A stretch of 64,000 nt of DNA, from the NCBI RefSeq assembly GCF_003002875.1, contig NZ_PVTH01000006.1, forward strand, positions 186,001-250,000. Direction: 5' to 3'. Shown one piece after another: positions 26,009 through 36,230 of the stretch. This stretch comes from Arcticibacter pallidicorallinus. Lineage in GTDB: Bacteria; Bacteroidota; Bacteroidia; Sphingobacteriales; Sphingobacteriaceae. The notes beneath the pieces were generated by a model. It saw nothing but the letters and a program-made list of their open reading frames with translations. It was not told the DNA's origin and did not search any database. The translations under genes and the position numbers were made by a program. Position 1 is the first letter of the stretch. Every line of letters begins with the position of its first letter.

Positions 26009-26585
26009 TGCATTGAAAGATTTGTGGAGCGGTCAAACGAATGATCCGAAAATGGATTATGAAGGAGTGCTGAAAGATGTGAGAAAATCCGGATCTGCTA
26101 TGGCAAACAGGTTGATGACCGAGTCTCTGGCTATGCTCGCTGGAGTTATGACGTTCGGGTGGATCTGGCTGGAGGGCTCATTCCTGCTGTGGACAACGCA
26201 TCTTTCCATCGCAATCCTGGTCGCATGCTGTATCTATTATTTAACGGTACAACTGACTGATTACCGGCGCCTTTCATCCGGTAAAGACGTACTCCAGAAA
26301 CCAGACTTATATATAAGCTATCTTCAAAAATACCAGCGTGAACGATACAACTTCAACACGCGTAACTACAAAATCTATAGCATCTTTATTGGCATTGCTC
26401 TCGCATTATTTGCGATTGAGCTCTATTATATATCCCCCGTATGGCAAAGCATTATCTGCCTGATTTTTTCAATCGGATGGTTCATTATGTGCTGGAGATT
26501 GATGATCAGCTATCGAATAAAGGAACAGGAGAGAATAAATGAAATGATCACAAAACTGGAGAGAATAAAAAAGCAATTCGATTAG
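25995..26585 (+). CDS. Four-helix membrane protein partner of the ECF sigma factor
   Basis: 196 residues. An N-terminal cytoplasmic part (about 1-40, starting MKDFDALKDLWSGQ) precedes two membrane helices near 43-63 and 65-87, a charged loop, and two helices near 126-147 and 148-170, then a basic coiled tail (EQERINEMITKLERIKKQ). No zinc anti-sigma motif (HxxxCxxC) is present, so it is not a classical ZAS protein. Its overlap with the sigma gene suggests it controls or senses for it. Function is otherwise unknown. It converges on the lipoprotein gene, overlapping it by 4 bp. Confidence 0.65.
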   Translation: MKDFDALKDLWSGQTNDPKMDYEGVLKDVRKSGSAMANRLMTESLAMLAGVMTFGWIWLEGSFLLWTTHLSIAILVACCIYYLTVQLTDYRRLSSGKDVLQKPDLYISYLQKYQRERYNFNTRNYKIYSIFIGIALALFAIELYYISPVWQSIICLIFSIGWFIMCWRLMISYRIKEQERINEMITKLERIKKQFD

Positions 26586-27217
26586 TCTTCTTTGTGCTCC
26601 TTGATAGAAAAACTATTGCCTCTCAGCAAATACTCCAGCTTCTTTTTTCCTACAGCCTTAGCCGCGGAGGTATCGCCGCTTTCAAATAAAGGAAACTCTC
26701 TAAACAAGGATCCCTCCTTTACATAAACTGAGTCTTTGCCCTTATACTGTTTTTTCGTTGCGGATGTGAGATCTGGAAATCGTATCTCCCGTGCAGAGCC
26801 GTTATCGCTGAATTCATAGACATACATCATAAGATTGTCGTTCGTACTTCCTGCCATAGCCTGAACAAATATCTCTGGATTTCCGTCTGAATCCAGATCC
26901 ATGTTCCAGGCATCGGTGATCTTTCCTTCAAGCTCAGCGGATACAGAACGGTATTCAATCGCCGAGGAGTCCGATCTCAGGATGAGGAAAGCACCGCTTT
27001 CCTGCGAGCCTCTCCCCCAGCTTAAAATATCAAAAGTGAGGCCGGGACGCACTTCCACCACCTTATGAGCACGAAAAGGCTCGGGAAGAACCACACGGGT
27101 TTCCGGCTTCAGCTCCTTTTTCTCATCGGCACTATTGCAGGAAGAGACCATCGCCAAGGGGAACAATGTGAATACCAGAAATTTGATTGATGCAAGCGAG
27201 GCGGCAGTTAATTTCAT
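26582..27217 (-). CDS. Lipoprotein resembling PliI-type lysozyme inhibitors
   Basis: 211 residues. The lipoprotein signal peptide ends in a lipobox with Cys27 (VSSC). The mature part contains FDILSWGRGSQ, DAWNMDLDSDGNPEIFV (an Asp-rich calcium-binding-like loop), and a C-terminal segment of the form LFREFPLFESGDTS, which I recall from the PliI family of periplasmic inhibitors of I-type lysozyme. I have not run a search, so this is tentative. If right, it would protect peptidoglycan from invertebrate-type lysozymes at the cell surface. It is convergent with the sigma-factor operon. Confidence 0.55.
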   Translation of the reverse strand: MKLTAASLASIKFLVFTLFPLAMVSSCNSADEKKELKPETRVVLPEPFRAHKVVEVRPGLTFDILSWGRGSQESGAFLILRSDSSAIEYRSVSAELEGKITDAWNMDLDSDGNPEIFVQAMAGSTNDNLMMYVYEFSDNGSAREIRFPDLTSATKKQYKGKDSVYVKEGSLFREFPLFESGDTSAAKAVGKKKLEYLLRGNSFSIKEHKED

Positions 27218-27259
27218 ATACGTTATAACTTGATTAGAAACTATAAGAAACTAAATTAC

Positions 27260-27841
27260 TTATTTGAACTTGATCCCTACCTTTTTGCCCGAAATATTTT
27301 CCAGGATCGGTTTAAAAATAACAAATGCATTCTCGCGTGTCTTTCCCAGAATATCCATTTCTTTGGCATTTTCAAGAATCCTTTGTTCGGCAACTTTATA
27401 AATATCCTCGACCATCGCCTTCGTATCAGTTGAAAACCAGGCACCGGTCACATCATACACCCTGGATCGTTTATGATCGAGCTTAAAATAGCATACTTCG
27501 GGTTCAGGAAGGTATACAGTAACAGAATCGGGACTTACGTTTTCAATATCCTGCTTCTTGATCTTGGTCAGATCGATGCATCCTGCTACTTCACCTGCCG
27601 CGACGAGAAGTATCTTTCTATCTGGCAGCAGAGTCCTCAACTCTTTTTTTTCAATCACATCCTTCATATTGTACTTCACAAGTTCCAGTCTACCAATATT
27701 GGTTATTTTTTCAATCATAACATCCTCCGTAATTTCCGTCTTTGTTTCAAACGTTTCTCTCTTGATGTAAAAGAAGAGGTATGCGAAAAAAGCAACGGTT
27801 GCAAAGGATATAATAATGGTGAATATGTTTCTTGATCTCAT
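27260..27841 (-). CDS. DUF4230 domain protein, membrane anchored
   Basis: 193 residues from the ATG at 27841; a TTG 66 bases upstream would extend into the trxB terminator region. One N-terminal helix (about 5-26, NIFTIIISFATVAFFAYLFF) is followed by a DUF4230 domain, including IGRLELVKYN, LVAAGEVAGCIDLTKI and VTVYLPEPEV. The family is widespread in Bacteroidota and Firmicutes, with no established function; the fold is a mixed alpha/beta domain outside the cytoplasm. It lies downstream of the trxB terminator and probably has its own promoter. Confidence 0.8.
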   Translation of the reverse strand: MRSRNIFTIIISFATVAFFAYLFFYIKRETFETKTEITEDVMIEKITNIGRLELVKYNMKDVIEKKELRTLLPDRKILLVAAGEVAGCIDLTKIKKQDIENVSPDSVTVYLPEPEVCYFKLDHKRSRVYDVTGAWFSTDTKAMVEDIYKVAEQRILENAKEMDILGKTRENAFVIFKPILENISGKKVGIKFK

Positions 27842-27870
27842 AAATATGGTAAATACAACATGTATATAAC

Positions 27871-27896
27871 GAAAAAAGTGCCTGATTATGGCACTT
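27871..27896 (-). terminator. Rho-independent terminator after trxB
   Basis: On the minus strand AAGTGCC (27896-27890) pairs with GGCACTT (27882-27876), with a 7-nt loop and a run of six T's after it. It lies 26 bp downstream of the trxB stop and before the DUF4230 gene. Confidence 0.85.
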
Positions 27897-27921
27897 CTAT
27901 ATCTCAAGCTATGGAAAATTT

Positions 27922-28878
27922 CTAAATCACAGTTTCATATTCTTTCGCTGCGAGATAACGTTCCGCTTCCAGTGCTGCCATACAGCCTGTTCCGGCAGCG
28001 GTAACTGCCTGTCGAAAAATCTTGTCTTGCGCATCACCGCAGGCAAATACTCCTTCAATGTTCGTTTGGGTGGAGTCGCTCTTCGTTATCAGATAGCCGG
28101 TTTCATCCATGTCAAGCCAGCCTTTGAAAATGTCCGTATTCGGCTTATGTCCAATTGCCACGAAGAAACCGCTCACATCAATGACCTTTTCTTCCTGAGT
28201 TTTGTTATTAACTACGCGGATTCCTGTTACATTGAGCCCATCTCCAACAATTTCCTGTGTTTCTGTATTATAATGAATCACAATATTGGCGGTGTTCAAT
28301 ACACGACGCTGCATGGCCTTGGAGGCTCTGAACTCGTCGCGTCTGACCAGCATATGAACCTTGCTGCATAACTTTGCCAGATAAGTCGCTTCTTCCGCTG
28401 CAGTATCACCTGCCCCAACAATCGCTACTTCCTGATTTTTAAAGAAGAAACCGTCGCACACGGCGCAGGCTGACACACCGAAACCGTTGTATTTCTGCTC
28501 ACTCGGAAGTCCCAGCCATTTTGCGGTCGCCCCGGTTGCAATAATAACCGTATCTGCTGTGATCGTTTTGATTTCATCAATAACAACCTTGTGAGGTGCT
28601 TGAGAAAAATCAACCGATGTCGCATAACCAAACCTGATCTGCGTTCCAAATCGCTCCGCTTGCTTGCGGAAATCCTCCATCATCGCCGGACCCATTATTC
28701 CCTCTGGATATCCGGGAAAGTTCTCTACGTCGGTAGTCTGCGTCAGCTGTCCGCCAGGCACAATTCCGGTATATAACACCGGCTTAAGATCTGCCCTGGC
28801 CGCGTAAATTGCTGCGGTATATCCTGCGGGTCCTGAACCTATGATTAGGCATTGAACGTGTTCTTTTTCCTGATACAT
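27922..28878 (-). CDS. trxB: Thioredoxin reductase
   Basis: 318 residues, the normal low-molecular-weight TrxB length. The N-terminal FAD motif is IIGSGPAGYTAAIYAARA; the redox motif is Cys138-Ala-Val-Cys141 followed by Asp; the NADPH fold is VAIVGAGDTAAEEATYL. The C-terminal FAD segment VFACGDAQD is present. It reduces thioredoxin with NADPH in the cytoplasm. An exact promoter box lies at 28895-28902 and a terminator follows, so it is probably a single-gene transcript. Confidence 0.97.
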   Translation of the reverse strand: MYQEKEHVQCLIIGSGPAGYTAAIYAARADLKPVLYTGIVPGGQLTQTTDVENFPGYPEGIMGPAMMEDFRKQAERFGTQIRFGYATSVDFSQAPHKVVIDEIKTITADTVIIATGATAKWLGLPSEQKYNGFGVSACAVCDGFFFKNQEVAIVGAGDTAAEEATYLAKLCSKVHMLVRRDEFRASKAMQRRVLNTANIVIHYNTETQEIVGDGLNVTGIRVVNNKTQEEKVIDVSGFFVAIGHKPNTDIFKGWLDMDETGYLITKSDSTQTNIEGVFACGDAQDKIFRQAVTAAGTGCMAALEAERYLAAKEYETVI

Positions 28879-28894
28879 AAAATATTTTCTAGTA

Positions 28895-28902
28895 CAAATC
28901 TA
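28895..28902 (-). promoter_or_regulatory. Promoter -7 box of trxB (TAGATTTG)
   Basis: Exact TANNTTTG match on the minus strand, 16 nt before the trxB ATG. A TTA in place of TTG sits at about the right spacing (19 nt) upstream. Confidence 0.6.
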
Positions 28903-28930
28903 TAACTTAAATAATCAATCCTAATCAGCC

Positions 28931-29515
28931 TTAAGTAAGATTACGATCTTTAAGCCAGATATCATCTGTCTGGACACTAAACTGTTCCATCTTGCTTAGT
29001 AGCAAGGCGGGATCACTCTCATCTAACACAAGCTCGCGGTTTTGCTGTTTTAAAAAACCTCTCTCAACCATCGCATCCAGCTGAGCAAACAAACTATCAT
29101 AATAACCGCCTACATTCAGTACACCGATGGGCTTGCTATGAAGTCCTAGCTGAAGCCAGGTGAGCACTTCAAAAAACTCCTCCAGAGTACCGAAGCCGCC
29201 CGGCAGAATGATGAACCCCTCTGAAATATCCGCCATGTTTTTCTTACGCTGGTGCATATTCTCCGTTACGATCAAATGAGTAACCTCACGATGAGCAACC
29301 TCAAGGTCTAATAAGAATTGCGGGATTACACCAGTCACCCGTCCGCCACGGTTCATAACAGCATCAGCAATCAGCCCCATCACACCGACACTTCCCCCCC
29401 CGTAAACCAAGTCAATGTTTTTTGCAGTTAATTCCGTAGCCAATTGCTCAACAGCATTTGCGAGTTCAGGATCACCATTAAAAGAAGCTCCGCAGTAGAC
29501 ACATACGCTCTTCAT
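28931..29515 (-). CDS. LOG family protein (TIGR00730-type Rossmann fold)
   Basis: 194 residues from the ATG at 29515. The first motif is VCVYCGAS, then VYGGGSVGVMG, and the diagnostic PGGFGTLEEFFEVLTW. LOG enzymes hydrolyse the ribose-phosphate bond of nucleoside 5'-monophosphates, as shown for cytokinin nucleotides in plants and for AMP in some bacteria; the natural bacterial substrate is usually uncertain. It follows guaB by 3 bp on the same strand, so it is cotranscribed with a purine enzyme, which fits a nucleotide role. Confidence 0.9.
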   Translation of the reverse strand: MKSVCVYCGASFNGDPELANAVEQLATELTAKNIDLVYGGGSVGVMGLIADAVMNRGGRVTGVIPQFLLDLEVAHREVTHLIVTENMHQRKKNMADISEGFIILPGGFGTLEEFFEVLTWLQLGLHSKPIGVLNVGGYYDSLFAQLDAMVERGFLKQQNRELVLDESDPALLLSKMEQFSVQTDDIWLKDRNLT

Positions 29516-29518
29516 CAA

Positions 29519-31344
<1,826 letters not shown>

Positions 31345-32403
31345 CTAACTAAAAGACTTCTTCTTCCTTTCCGCTCTCAGGAAGGACAACAGAACTTTCT
31401 CATCCTGATTAAGCGAGGTTTCCGTTCCAAGCGATGATTCCGTATCGACCTTCTTCAAATAAGATTCCAACGTACCATCCTCATATGCTGCTATAAGCGG
31501 TGGAAAGACGTAATATTTTTTACAGACAGTCCGTGTATTTCCCAGCTTACGGCACACCATATCGAGCACCTCATTAGTCACCCTCTTTCTTGCTGTTAGG
31601 CTATCCGGATAATCTATAGCGGCATAAGCTCTAAGTGCTTCCAGTGTGCCCGACCAGGTTCGAAAATCTTTAGCCGTAAAGTCGCAGCAAGTAATTTCCT
31701 TGATATACTTGTTGACCATCCCCGAATCTATAGAACACCGCTCCCCTTCTGCGGTATAGTATTGGAAAAGCTCTTGCCCTGGTATGTCTTTGCACTTCTG
31801 AACCAACCTCGCCAGCTTTACATCGGTAATGTCCATATCATGCATAACGCCTTTCTTTCCTTTGAAGCTCAACTTCATTTTGCTTCCCTTGATCTGAATA
31901 TGCCTGTCACGCAGGGTGCTCAGTCCGTAAGATCCATAGAGTTCTTTGTAAGACTCATTACCTATGCGGATATTGGTCTTTTGCATAAAATTAACCGCCA
32001 CCGCCAAGACTTTCCGCTCGTCAAGATTTTTTCTACGCAGGTCTTTTTGAAGATTGCGTCTGAACTCCGGCAACTTCTTCCCAAATTCAAGGAGCCTGTA
32101 AAATTTGCTTTCATTACGTAGCTCAGACCAGCTAGTATGATATCGGTATTGTTTCCGTCCCGCCTGGTCAATACCCGTAGCCTGTAGATGCGCATTTTTC
32201 TTTGGTGCTATCCAAACGTTTTCCCAGGCCGGTGGAATCGCTAGCTTTTTGATCCTTTCCAGCGTTTTCTCGTCGCTGATCTCTTTCCCGCTTTTGTCAT
32301 GATACACGAACCCATCCTTAACTTTGGCGCGGGTAATGCCACTGGTGTTGTCCGAAAGATAAAAAAGATCATTCTCCTCCAATAATTGCTCAACTTCTGT
32401 CAT
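31345..32403 (-). CDS. DNA topoisomerase IB (poxvirus/bacterial type)
   Basis: 352 residues from the ATG at 32403, preceded by GAAGG with 5-nt spacing; ATGs further upstream lack this and overlap the preceding gene more. The N-terminal domain has LAIPPAWENVWIAP. The catalytic domain carries NIRIGNESYKELYGSYGLS, TAKDFRTWSGTLEALRA and LGNTRTVCKKYYVFP; the last Tyr segment holds the nucleophile, and the Arg and Lys residues match the type IB pentad. It relaxes supercoils by a 3'-phosphotyrosine intermediate. It overlaps the upstream hydrolase gene by 14 bp. Confidence 0.9.
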   Translation of the reverse strand: MTEVEQLLEENDLFYLSDNTSGITRAKVKDGFVYHDKSGKEISDEKTLERIKKLAIPPAWENVWIAPKKNAHLQATGIDQAGRKQYRYHTSWSELRNESKFYRLLEFGKKLPEFRRNLQKDLRRKNLDERKVLAVAVNFMQKTNIRIGNESYKELYGSYGLSTLRDRHIQIKGSKMKLSFKGKKGVMHDMDITDVKLARLVQKCKDIPGQELFQYYTAEGERCSIDSGMVNKYIKEITCCDFTAKDFRTWSGTLEALRAYAAIDYPDSLTARKRVTNEVLDMVCRKLGNTRTVCKKYYVFPPLIAAYEDGTLESYLKKVDTESSLGTETSLNQDEKVLLSFLRAERKKKSFS

Positions 32404-33223
32404 CTGAACCTTCATTAATGGCTTGTAAGAAATTGATGATCGCTTCATTGAAGGCATCAGGATTCTCTGCGTTGGGAAGATGCCCGGCATGGGCTATTTC
32501 CAAAATCCCGTGAGAATTCAATTGAGTGTCCATCTGCTCCGCCTGCTCCATAGACATCAACTGATCTTCGGCCCCGCGAATAATCAGGCATGGAACAGAA
32601 ATAGCGGGCAGGAAAGAAACGGTCTCCGTCCTGGATGCCATCGCAAGTTGTGCGGCGCAGATAACGTCGTCATTGGTTTCCGAAATGATATGGGCAATCT
32701 GATCGATCAGCTGCCGATTTTCCTCGTTCGTCTTTTCACTGAAAAGCCCCTTCAGAAACTCTTCGATAAACTGCGCCTTGCCGCCACTCGTGATTTTATC
32801 TATAGATTCGAAGCGTTTAAGTTTGGCTTCATTGGAATCTGCTGAAGCATTTGTATCACACAAAATAAGTCCTGCCAGGTGATCAGAAGATCGCTGGACG
32901 GCTCGCAGAGCAATATAACCTCCCATAGATACGCCGCAAAGTACAATCCGCTGAACGGAAAGGTTCTTCAGAAATTTTATCAGATCCGAAGCAAAAAGGT
33001 CTATGCTGAAAAAATGATGTCCTCCTCTGCTCCTTCCAAAACCGCGGATATCGTAGGAAATACCCCGTACATTGTCCGGTAAGCCTTCCATTTGTCTATC
33101 CCATATGCTGCAATCAAATGGGAATCCATGTATAAAAACCACCGTTAAATCCGCATGGTCAGCTTCTTTGATCTTATAATGTACCTGCAGATCATCAATC
33201 TCCAGCTGCTTTTCCTTTATCAT
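32390..33223 (-). CDS. Alpha/beta hydrolase
   Basis: 277 residues. FIHGFPFDCSIWD supplies the oxyanion strand, LCGVSMGGYIALRA the nucleophile Ser, GAEDQL the Asp and AHAGHLPN the His. The pattern is common to haloalkane dehalogenase, 3-oxoadipate enol-lactonase and related esterases; the substrate cannot be named. No signal peptide, so cytoplasmic. It overlaps the topoisomerase gene and is divergent from the secreted esterase at 33313. Confidence 0.85.
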   Translation of the reverse strand: MIKEKQLEIDDLQVHYKIKEADHADLTVVFIHGFPFDCSIWDRQMEGLPDNVRGISYDIRGFGRSRGGHHFFSIDLFASDLIKFLKNLSVQRIVLCGVSMGGYIALRAVQRSSDHLAGLILCDTNASADSNEAKLKRFESIDKITSGGKAQFIEEFLKGLFSEKTNEENRQLIDQIAHIISETNDDVICAAQLAMASRTETVSFLPAISVPCLIIRGAEDQLMSMEQAEQMDTQLNSHGILEIAHAGHLPNAENPDAFNEAIINFLQAINEGSDDRS

Positions 33224-33271
33224 AGTATTCTTTAAAGCTTAACAAAAAACTTTCTACTTGGTTCATCCGGT

Positions 33272-33303
33272 GTTTTCTGCAGGATCACTATATTGCAGAA
33301 AAC
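33272..33303 (+). promoter_or_regulatory. 10-bp perfect inverted repeat upstream of the secreted esterase gene
   Basis: GTTTTCTGCA (33272-33281) and TGCAGAAAAC (33294-33303) are exact inverted repeats with a 12-bp spacer; the second arm ends 9 nt before the ATG at 33313. It may be an operator between the divergent hydrolases, or a hairpin covering the translation start region. Confidence 0.5.
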
Positions 33304-33312
33304 TTAGCCAAT

Positions 33313-34227
33313 ATGAGTAAATATTTAATGATTTTGTCCCTTATCTTCGCATCTATGCAGGGTTCCGGACAAACAGTTATTCCGTTGTATAACGGTAAAA
33401 TCCCTAATTCGATCAAAGCCGACTACCTTGAAGAAAAGGCAGTAAATGATCAGGGACAGATCCGTTACACCAAAGTCAGTACGCCAACACTCGAAATTTA
33501 TCTTCCTGCAGTTGATAAACGCACAGGCGCGGCAGTTGTTATCATTCCCGGTGGAGGATACGGAGCCATTGCATATACTCATGAGGGAACAGATATCGCC
33601 AAAGAATTCAACGCTTTCGGTGTGGCCGCATTCGTTTTGAAATACCGCCTTCCTTCCGACAAAATTATGCCCGACAAGACTATCGGTCCTTTACAAGACG
33701 CACAGCAGGCAATCAAAACGATACGTATGAGGGCGGCTGAATGGAAACTTGACCCTACAAAGGTGGGTATCCTGGGCTTTTCAGCTGGCGGACACCTCGC
33801 TTCAACGGCAGGCACCCATTTCGGCAAAGCCGTTATCGAAAACAAAGAAAACACCAATCTGAGACCCGATTTCATGGTCCTTGTCTATCCGGTCATCAGC
33901 CTCAGCGACAGCCTTATGCACAAAGGATCGAGAGACAACCTACTAGGCATCAACGCAAACGAAACTTTGATCAGGCAGTATTCCAACGACCTGCAAATCA
34001 CAGCACAAACACCGCCGACATTACTGATACATGCGGGCGATGACAAAGGCGTTAAGGTAGGGAACAGCATAAAATTCTATGAAGGACTGATAAAAAATGG
34101 CGTATCAGCAGAAATGCATTTGTACCCTACCGGAGGGCATGGTTTCGGACAGGTACCGGGTCGTACACCCGACCGCTGGACAGACCGGGTCCAGCATTGG
34201 TTAAAAGCAATAAAGAAAATTAATTAA
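33313..34227 (+). CDS. Secreted alpha/beta hydrolase, acetyl-xylan-esterase-like
   Basis: 304 residues with a signal peptide (about 1-19, ending SGQ). The oxyanion loop IPGGGYGAIAYTHEG, the nucleophile GFSAGGHLAS, an acidic residue in HAGDDKGV and the His in TGGHGFG form the fold of hormone-sensitive-lipase or BD-FAE-like esterases. Bacteroidota use similar enzymes to remove acetyl groups from plant polysaccharide; that assignment is inferred from similarity, not shown. The export signal points to periplasm or outside. The 7-bp gap to the next gene suggests cotranscription. Confidence 0.8.
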   Translation: MSKYLMILSLIFASMQGSGQTVIPLYNGKIPNSIKADYLEEKAVNDQGQIRYTKVSTPTLEIYLPAVDKRTGAAVVIIPGGGYGAIAYTHEGTDIAKEFNAFGVAAFVLKYRLPSDKIMPDKTIGPLQDAQQAIKTIRMRAAEWKLDPTKVGILGFSAGGHLASTAGTHFGKAVIENKENTNLRPDFMVLVYPVISLSDSLMHKGSRDNLLGINANETLIRQYSNDLQITAQTPPTLLIHAGDDKGVKVGNSIKFYEGLIKNGVSAEMHLYPTGGHGFGQVPGRTPDRWTDRVQHWLKAIKKIN

Positions 34228-34233
34228 TACTGT

Positions 34234-35205
34234 ATGAATACTATTAACTGGGGAATTATCGGTTGTGGAGACGTGACCGAAAAAAAAAGCGGACCAGCAT
34301 TTAACAAAGTCAATAATTCAAAACTGGTTGCCGTTATGCGTCGCGATCCTGTAAAAGCAGAAGATTACGCAAGGCGGCACGGCGTGTCCAAATGGTATTC
34401 TGATGCCACCCAACTTATCAACGATCCAGAGGTAAACGCTATATACATCGCTACCCCGCCCGACTCACATGAGCAATATACACTCGAGGCGCTGCGCGCG
34501 GGGAAGCCGGTATATGTCGAAAAGCCGATGACACTTTCACGCGAGTCTGCAGAAGTAATGGCCAGCGCAGCAGCAGAAACAAACGTTAAACTAACCGTAG
34601 CACATTACCGCCGTGGACTTCCCCTGTTCAATAAAATTAAAGAACTTATTGATGGCAGAGAAATAGGCGATATCCGCTACGCTGACCTTCATATGTTACA
34701 GAATGCTGAATCTGATCTGATAACCAAGACCGATGATCATTGGAGGCTTAACCCGGCTGTATCCGGCGGTGGCCTCTTTCACGACCTCGCACCCCACCAA
34801 CTTGATCTGATGCTCTACTTCTTTGGCAGCGTAAAGGATGCCGGCGGCTGTTCACTGAATCAGGCACAGCGTTACGCGGCAGACGATCTCGTTTCCGGAT
34901 CGCTTCTCTTTGATAACGGCGTAATGTTCAAAGGCCTGTGGTGTTTTAACGTTCCAAAAGAGGAGCGGCTGGACCAGTGTATCATTATGGGTTCAGAAGG
35001 AAAAATAAGCTTCTCCGTTTTTGGCAGCCACATCATCCTTTCAAAAAACGGCCATGAAGAAAGAATTGAATTCGAACATCCTGAGAATATTCAGGCGCCC
35101 TTTATCCAGGAAGTGGTAAACTACTTCCTGGATAAAGGGCCCAATCCTTGTTCGGCAGAGACTGGTGTAGAAGTTATGACGCTTTTGGATACATTTACGT
35201 CGTAA
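34234..35205 (+). CDS. Gfo/Idh/MocA family oxidoreductase
   Basis: 323 residues. N-terminal Rossmann motif IIGCGDVTE, then AIYIATPPDSHEQYT and the conserved EKP in PVYVEKPMTLS, characteristic of the family; the second domain supplies GGGLFHDLAPHQLDLMLY with the catalytic His. These enzymes oxidise or reduce sugars and inositols with NAD(P). No signal peptide is visible, so unlike many Bacteroidota relatives it is cytoplasmic. Substrate unknown; the adjacent esterase suggests carbohydrate use. It overlaps the convergent PfkB-family gene by 11 bp. Confidence 0.88.
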   Translation: MNTINWGIIGCGDVTEKKSGPAFNKVNNSKLVAVMRRDPVKAEDYARRHGVSKWYSDATQLINDPEVNAIYIATPPDSHEQYTLEALRAGKPVYVEKPMTLSRESAEVMASAAAETNVKLTVAHYRRGLPLFNKIKELIDGREIGDIRYADLHMLQNAESDLITKTDDHWRLNPAVSGGGLFHDLAPHQLDLMLYFFGSVKDAGGCSLNQAQRYAADDLVSGSLLFDNGVMFKGLWCFNVPKEERLDQCIIMGSEGKISFSVFGSHIILSKNGHEERIEFEHPENIQAPFIQEVVNYFLDKGPNPCSAETGVEVMTLLDTFTS

Positions 35206-36148
35206 CAGCATTTGCAGACCGTTTGTTTAACCACTTGAACAAGCGGTCCGCATCATGCTTCTTGAACAATCCCGTCCCGGGGTTCATAGTAGCTGCCGTA
35301 CCACAAGCCACACCCATTCTGGCCATTTCCGAACATTCACCTCCCCTGGCAAGCACCGAAATCATTCCTGCCACCATACTGTCTCCCGCACCAACCGTAG
35401 TCAATTTCTTCGCAGCAGGCGCCGGAACATATTCTTTGAGATCTTTTGTTACCACATAAGCACCCTGAGCCCCCATAGAAACGACCACTACTTCGGCCTT
35501 TCCTGCATCCACAAGTTCCTGGGCGGCTTCGTCTGCTGAATCGTTATCCAGAGAATCAATGCCCGTAAGGTTTCCCAGTTCGCCCAGATTGGGCTTCACC
35601 AGATAAACACCTTCTTCTAATACTTCCTTCAATGCGGCACCAGATGTATCCACGATAACTTTGGCCGACTTGTCCTTCGCCAACTTAACCAGCGTCCTGA
35701 GATAGGCCGGCGAAATACCCGGAGGAAGACTGCCGCTGATCACAACGAGGTCAGGAAAGGGCGTCATGGCGCTGATCGTATCCAGAATACCGCTTTGCTC
35801 CTCCTCGGTAATTTCATTTCCGGGCATCCCAAAGCGGTACTGTTGGTTTGTACTACCTTCCACTACTATAAAGTTCTCCCGCGTATTCCCCGAAACCGGG
35901 AACGGATTAACCCTCACATTTTCTTCTTCCACCAATTCCTCGAGCAACGCGCCGGTCCTACCGCCTGAAAGGAAGAATGACGTCGAATCTACACCCAGCC
36001 TGATCAATCCTCTCGAAACATTAATCCCGCCACCGCCAGGTTGAAATACAGGTGTTTCACATCGCAATTTCTTTTCAGGAGCAATACGGTCTACAGTACT
36101 GCTTTTATCAACTGCCGGGTTCAATGTTATAGTTAAGACATTTTTCAT
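35195..36148 (-). CDS. PfkB-family sugar kinase (1-phosphofructokinase / 6-phosphofructokinase II type)
   Basis: 317 residues from the ATG at 36148, chosen because it gives the conserved start MKNVLTITLNPAVD. The family signatures are GGGGINVSRGL, VVISGSLPPG, VKPNLGEL and VGAGDSMVAG, with the catalytic Asp in GAGDS. LNPA and GGGGINVS are typical of FruK/LacC/PfkB, which phosphorylate fructose-1-phosphate, tagatose-6-phosphate or fructose-6-phosphate. No PTS gene is near, so a PfkB-like (phosphofructokinase II) role is the more natural guess. Cytoplasmic. It overlaps the convergent oxidoreductase gene. Confidence 0.85.
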   Translation of the reverse strand: MKNVLTITLNPAVDKSSTVDRIAPEKKLRCETPVFQPGGGGINVSRGLIRLGVDSTSFFLSGGRTGALLEELVEEENVRVNPFPVSGNTRENFIVVEGSTNQQYRFGMPGNEITEEEQSGILDTISAMTPFPDLVVISGSLPPGISPAYLRTLVKLAKDKSAKVIVDTSGAALKEVLEEGVYLVKPNLGELGNLTGIDSLDNDSADEAAQELVDAGKAEVVVVSMGAQGAYVVTKDLKEYVPAPAAKKLTTVGAGDSMVAGMISVLARGGECSEMARMGVACGTAATMNPGTGLFKKHDADRLFKWLNKRSANAVTT

Positions 36149-36230
36149 ACTTGATCCTTTCATACATTTTAATACAAACCAAGCACAATGGTGTTTGTTA
36201 TTAACCAAATTCTACCCAAAATAAAAACAA

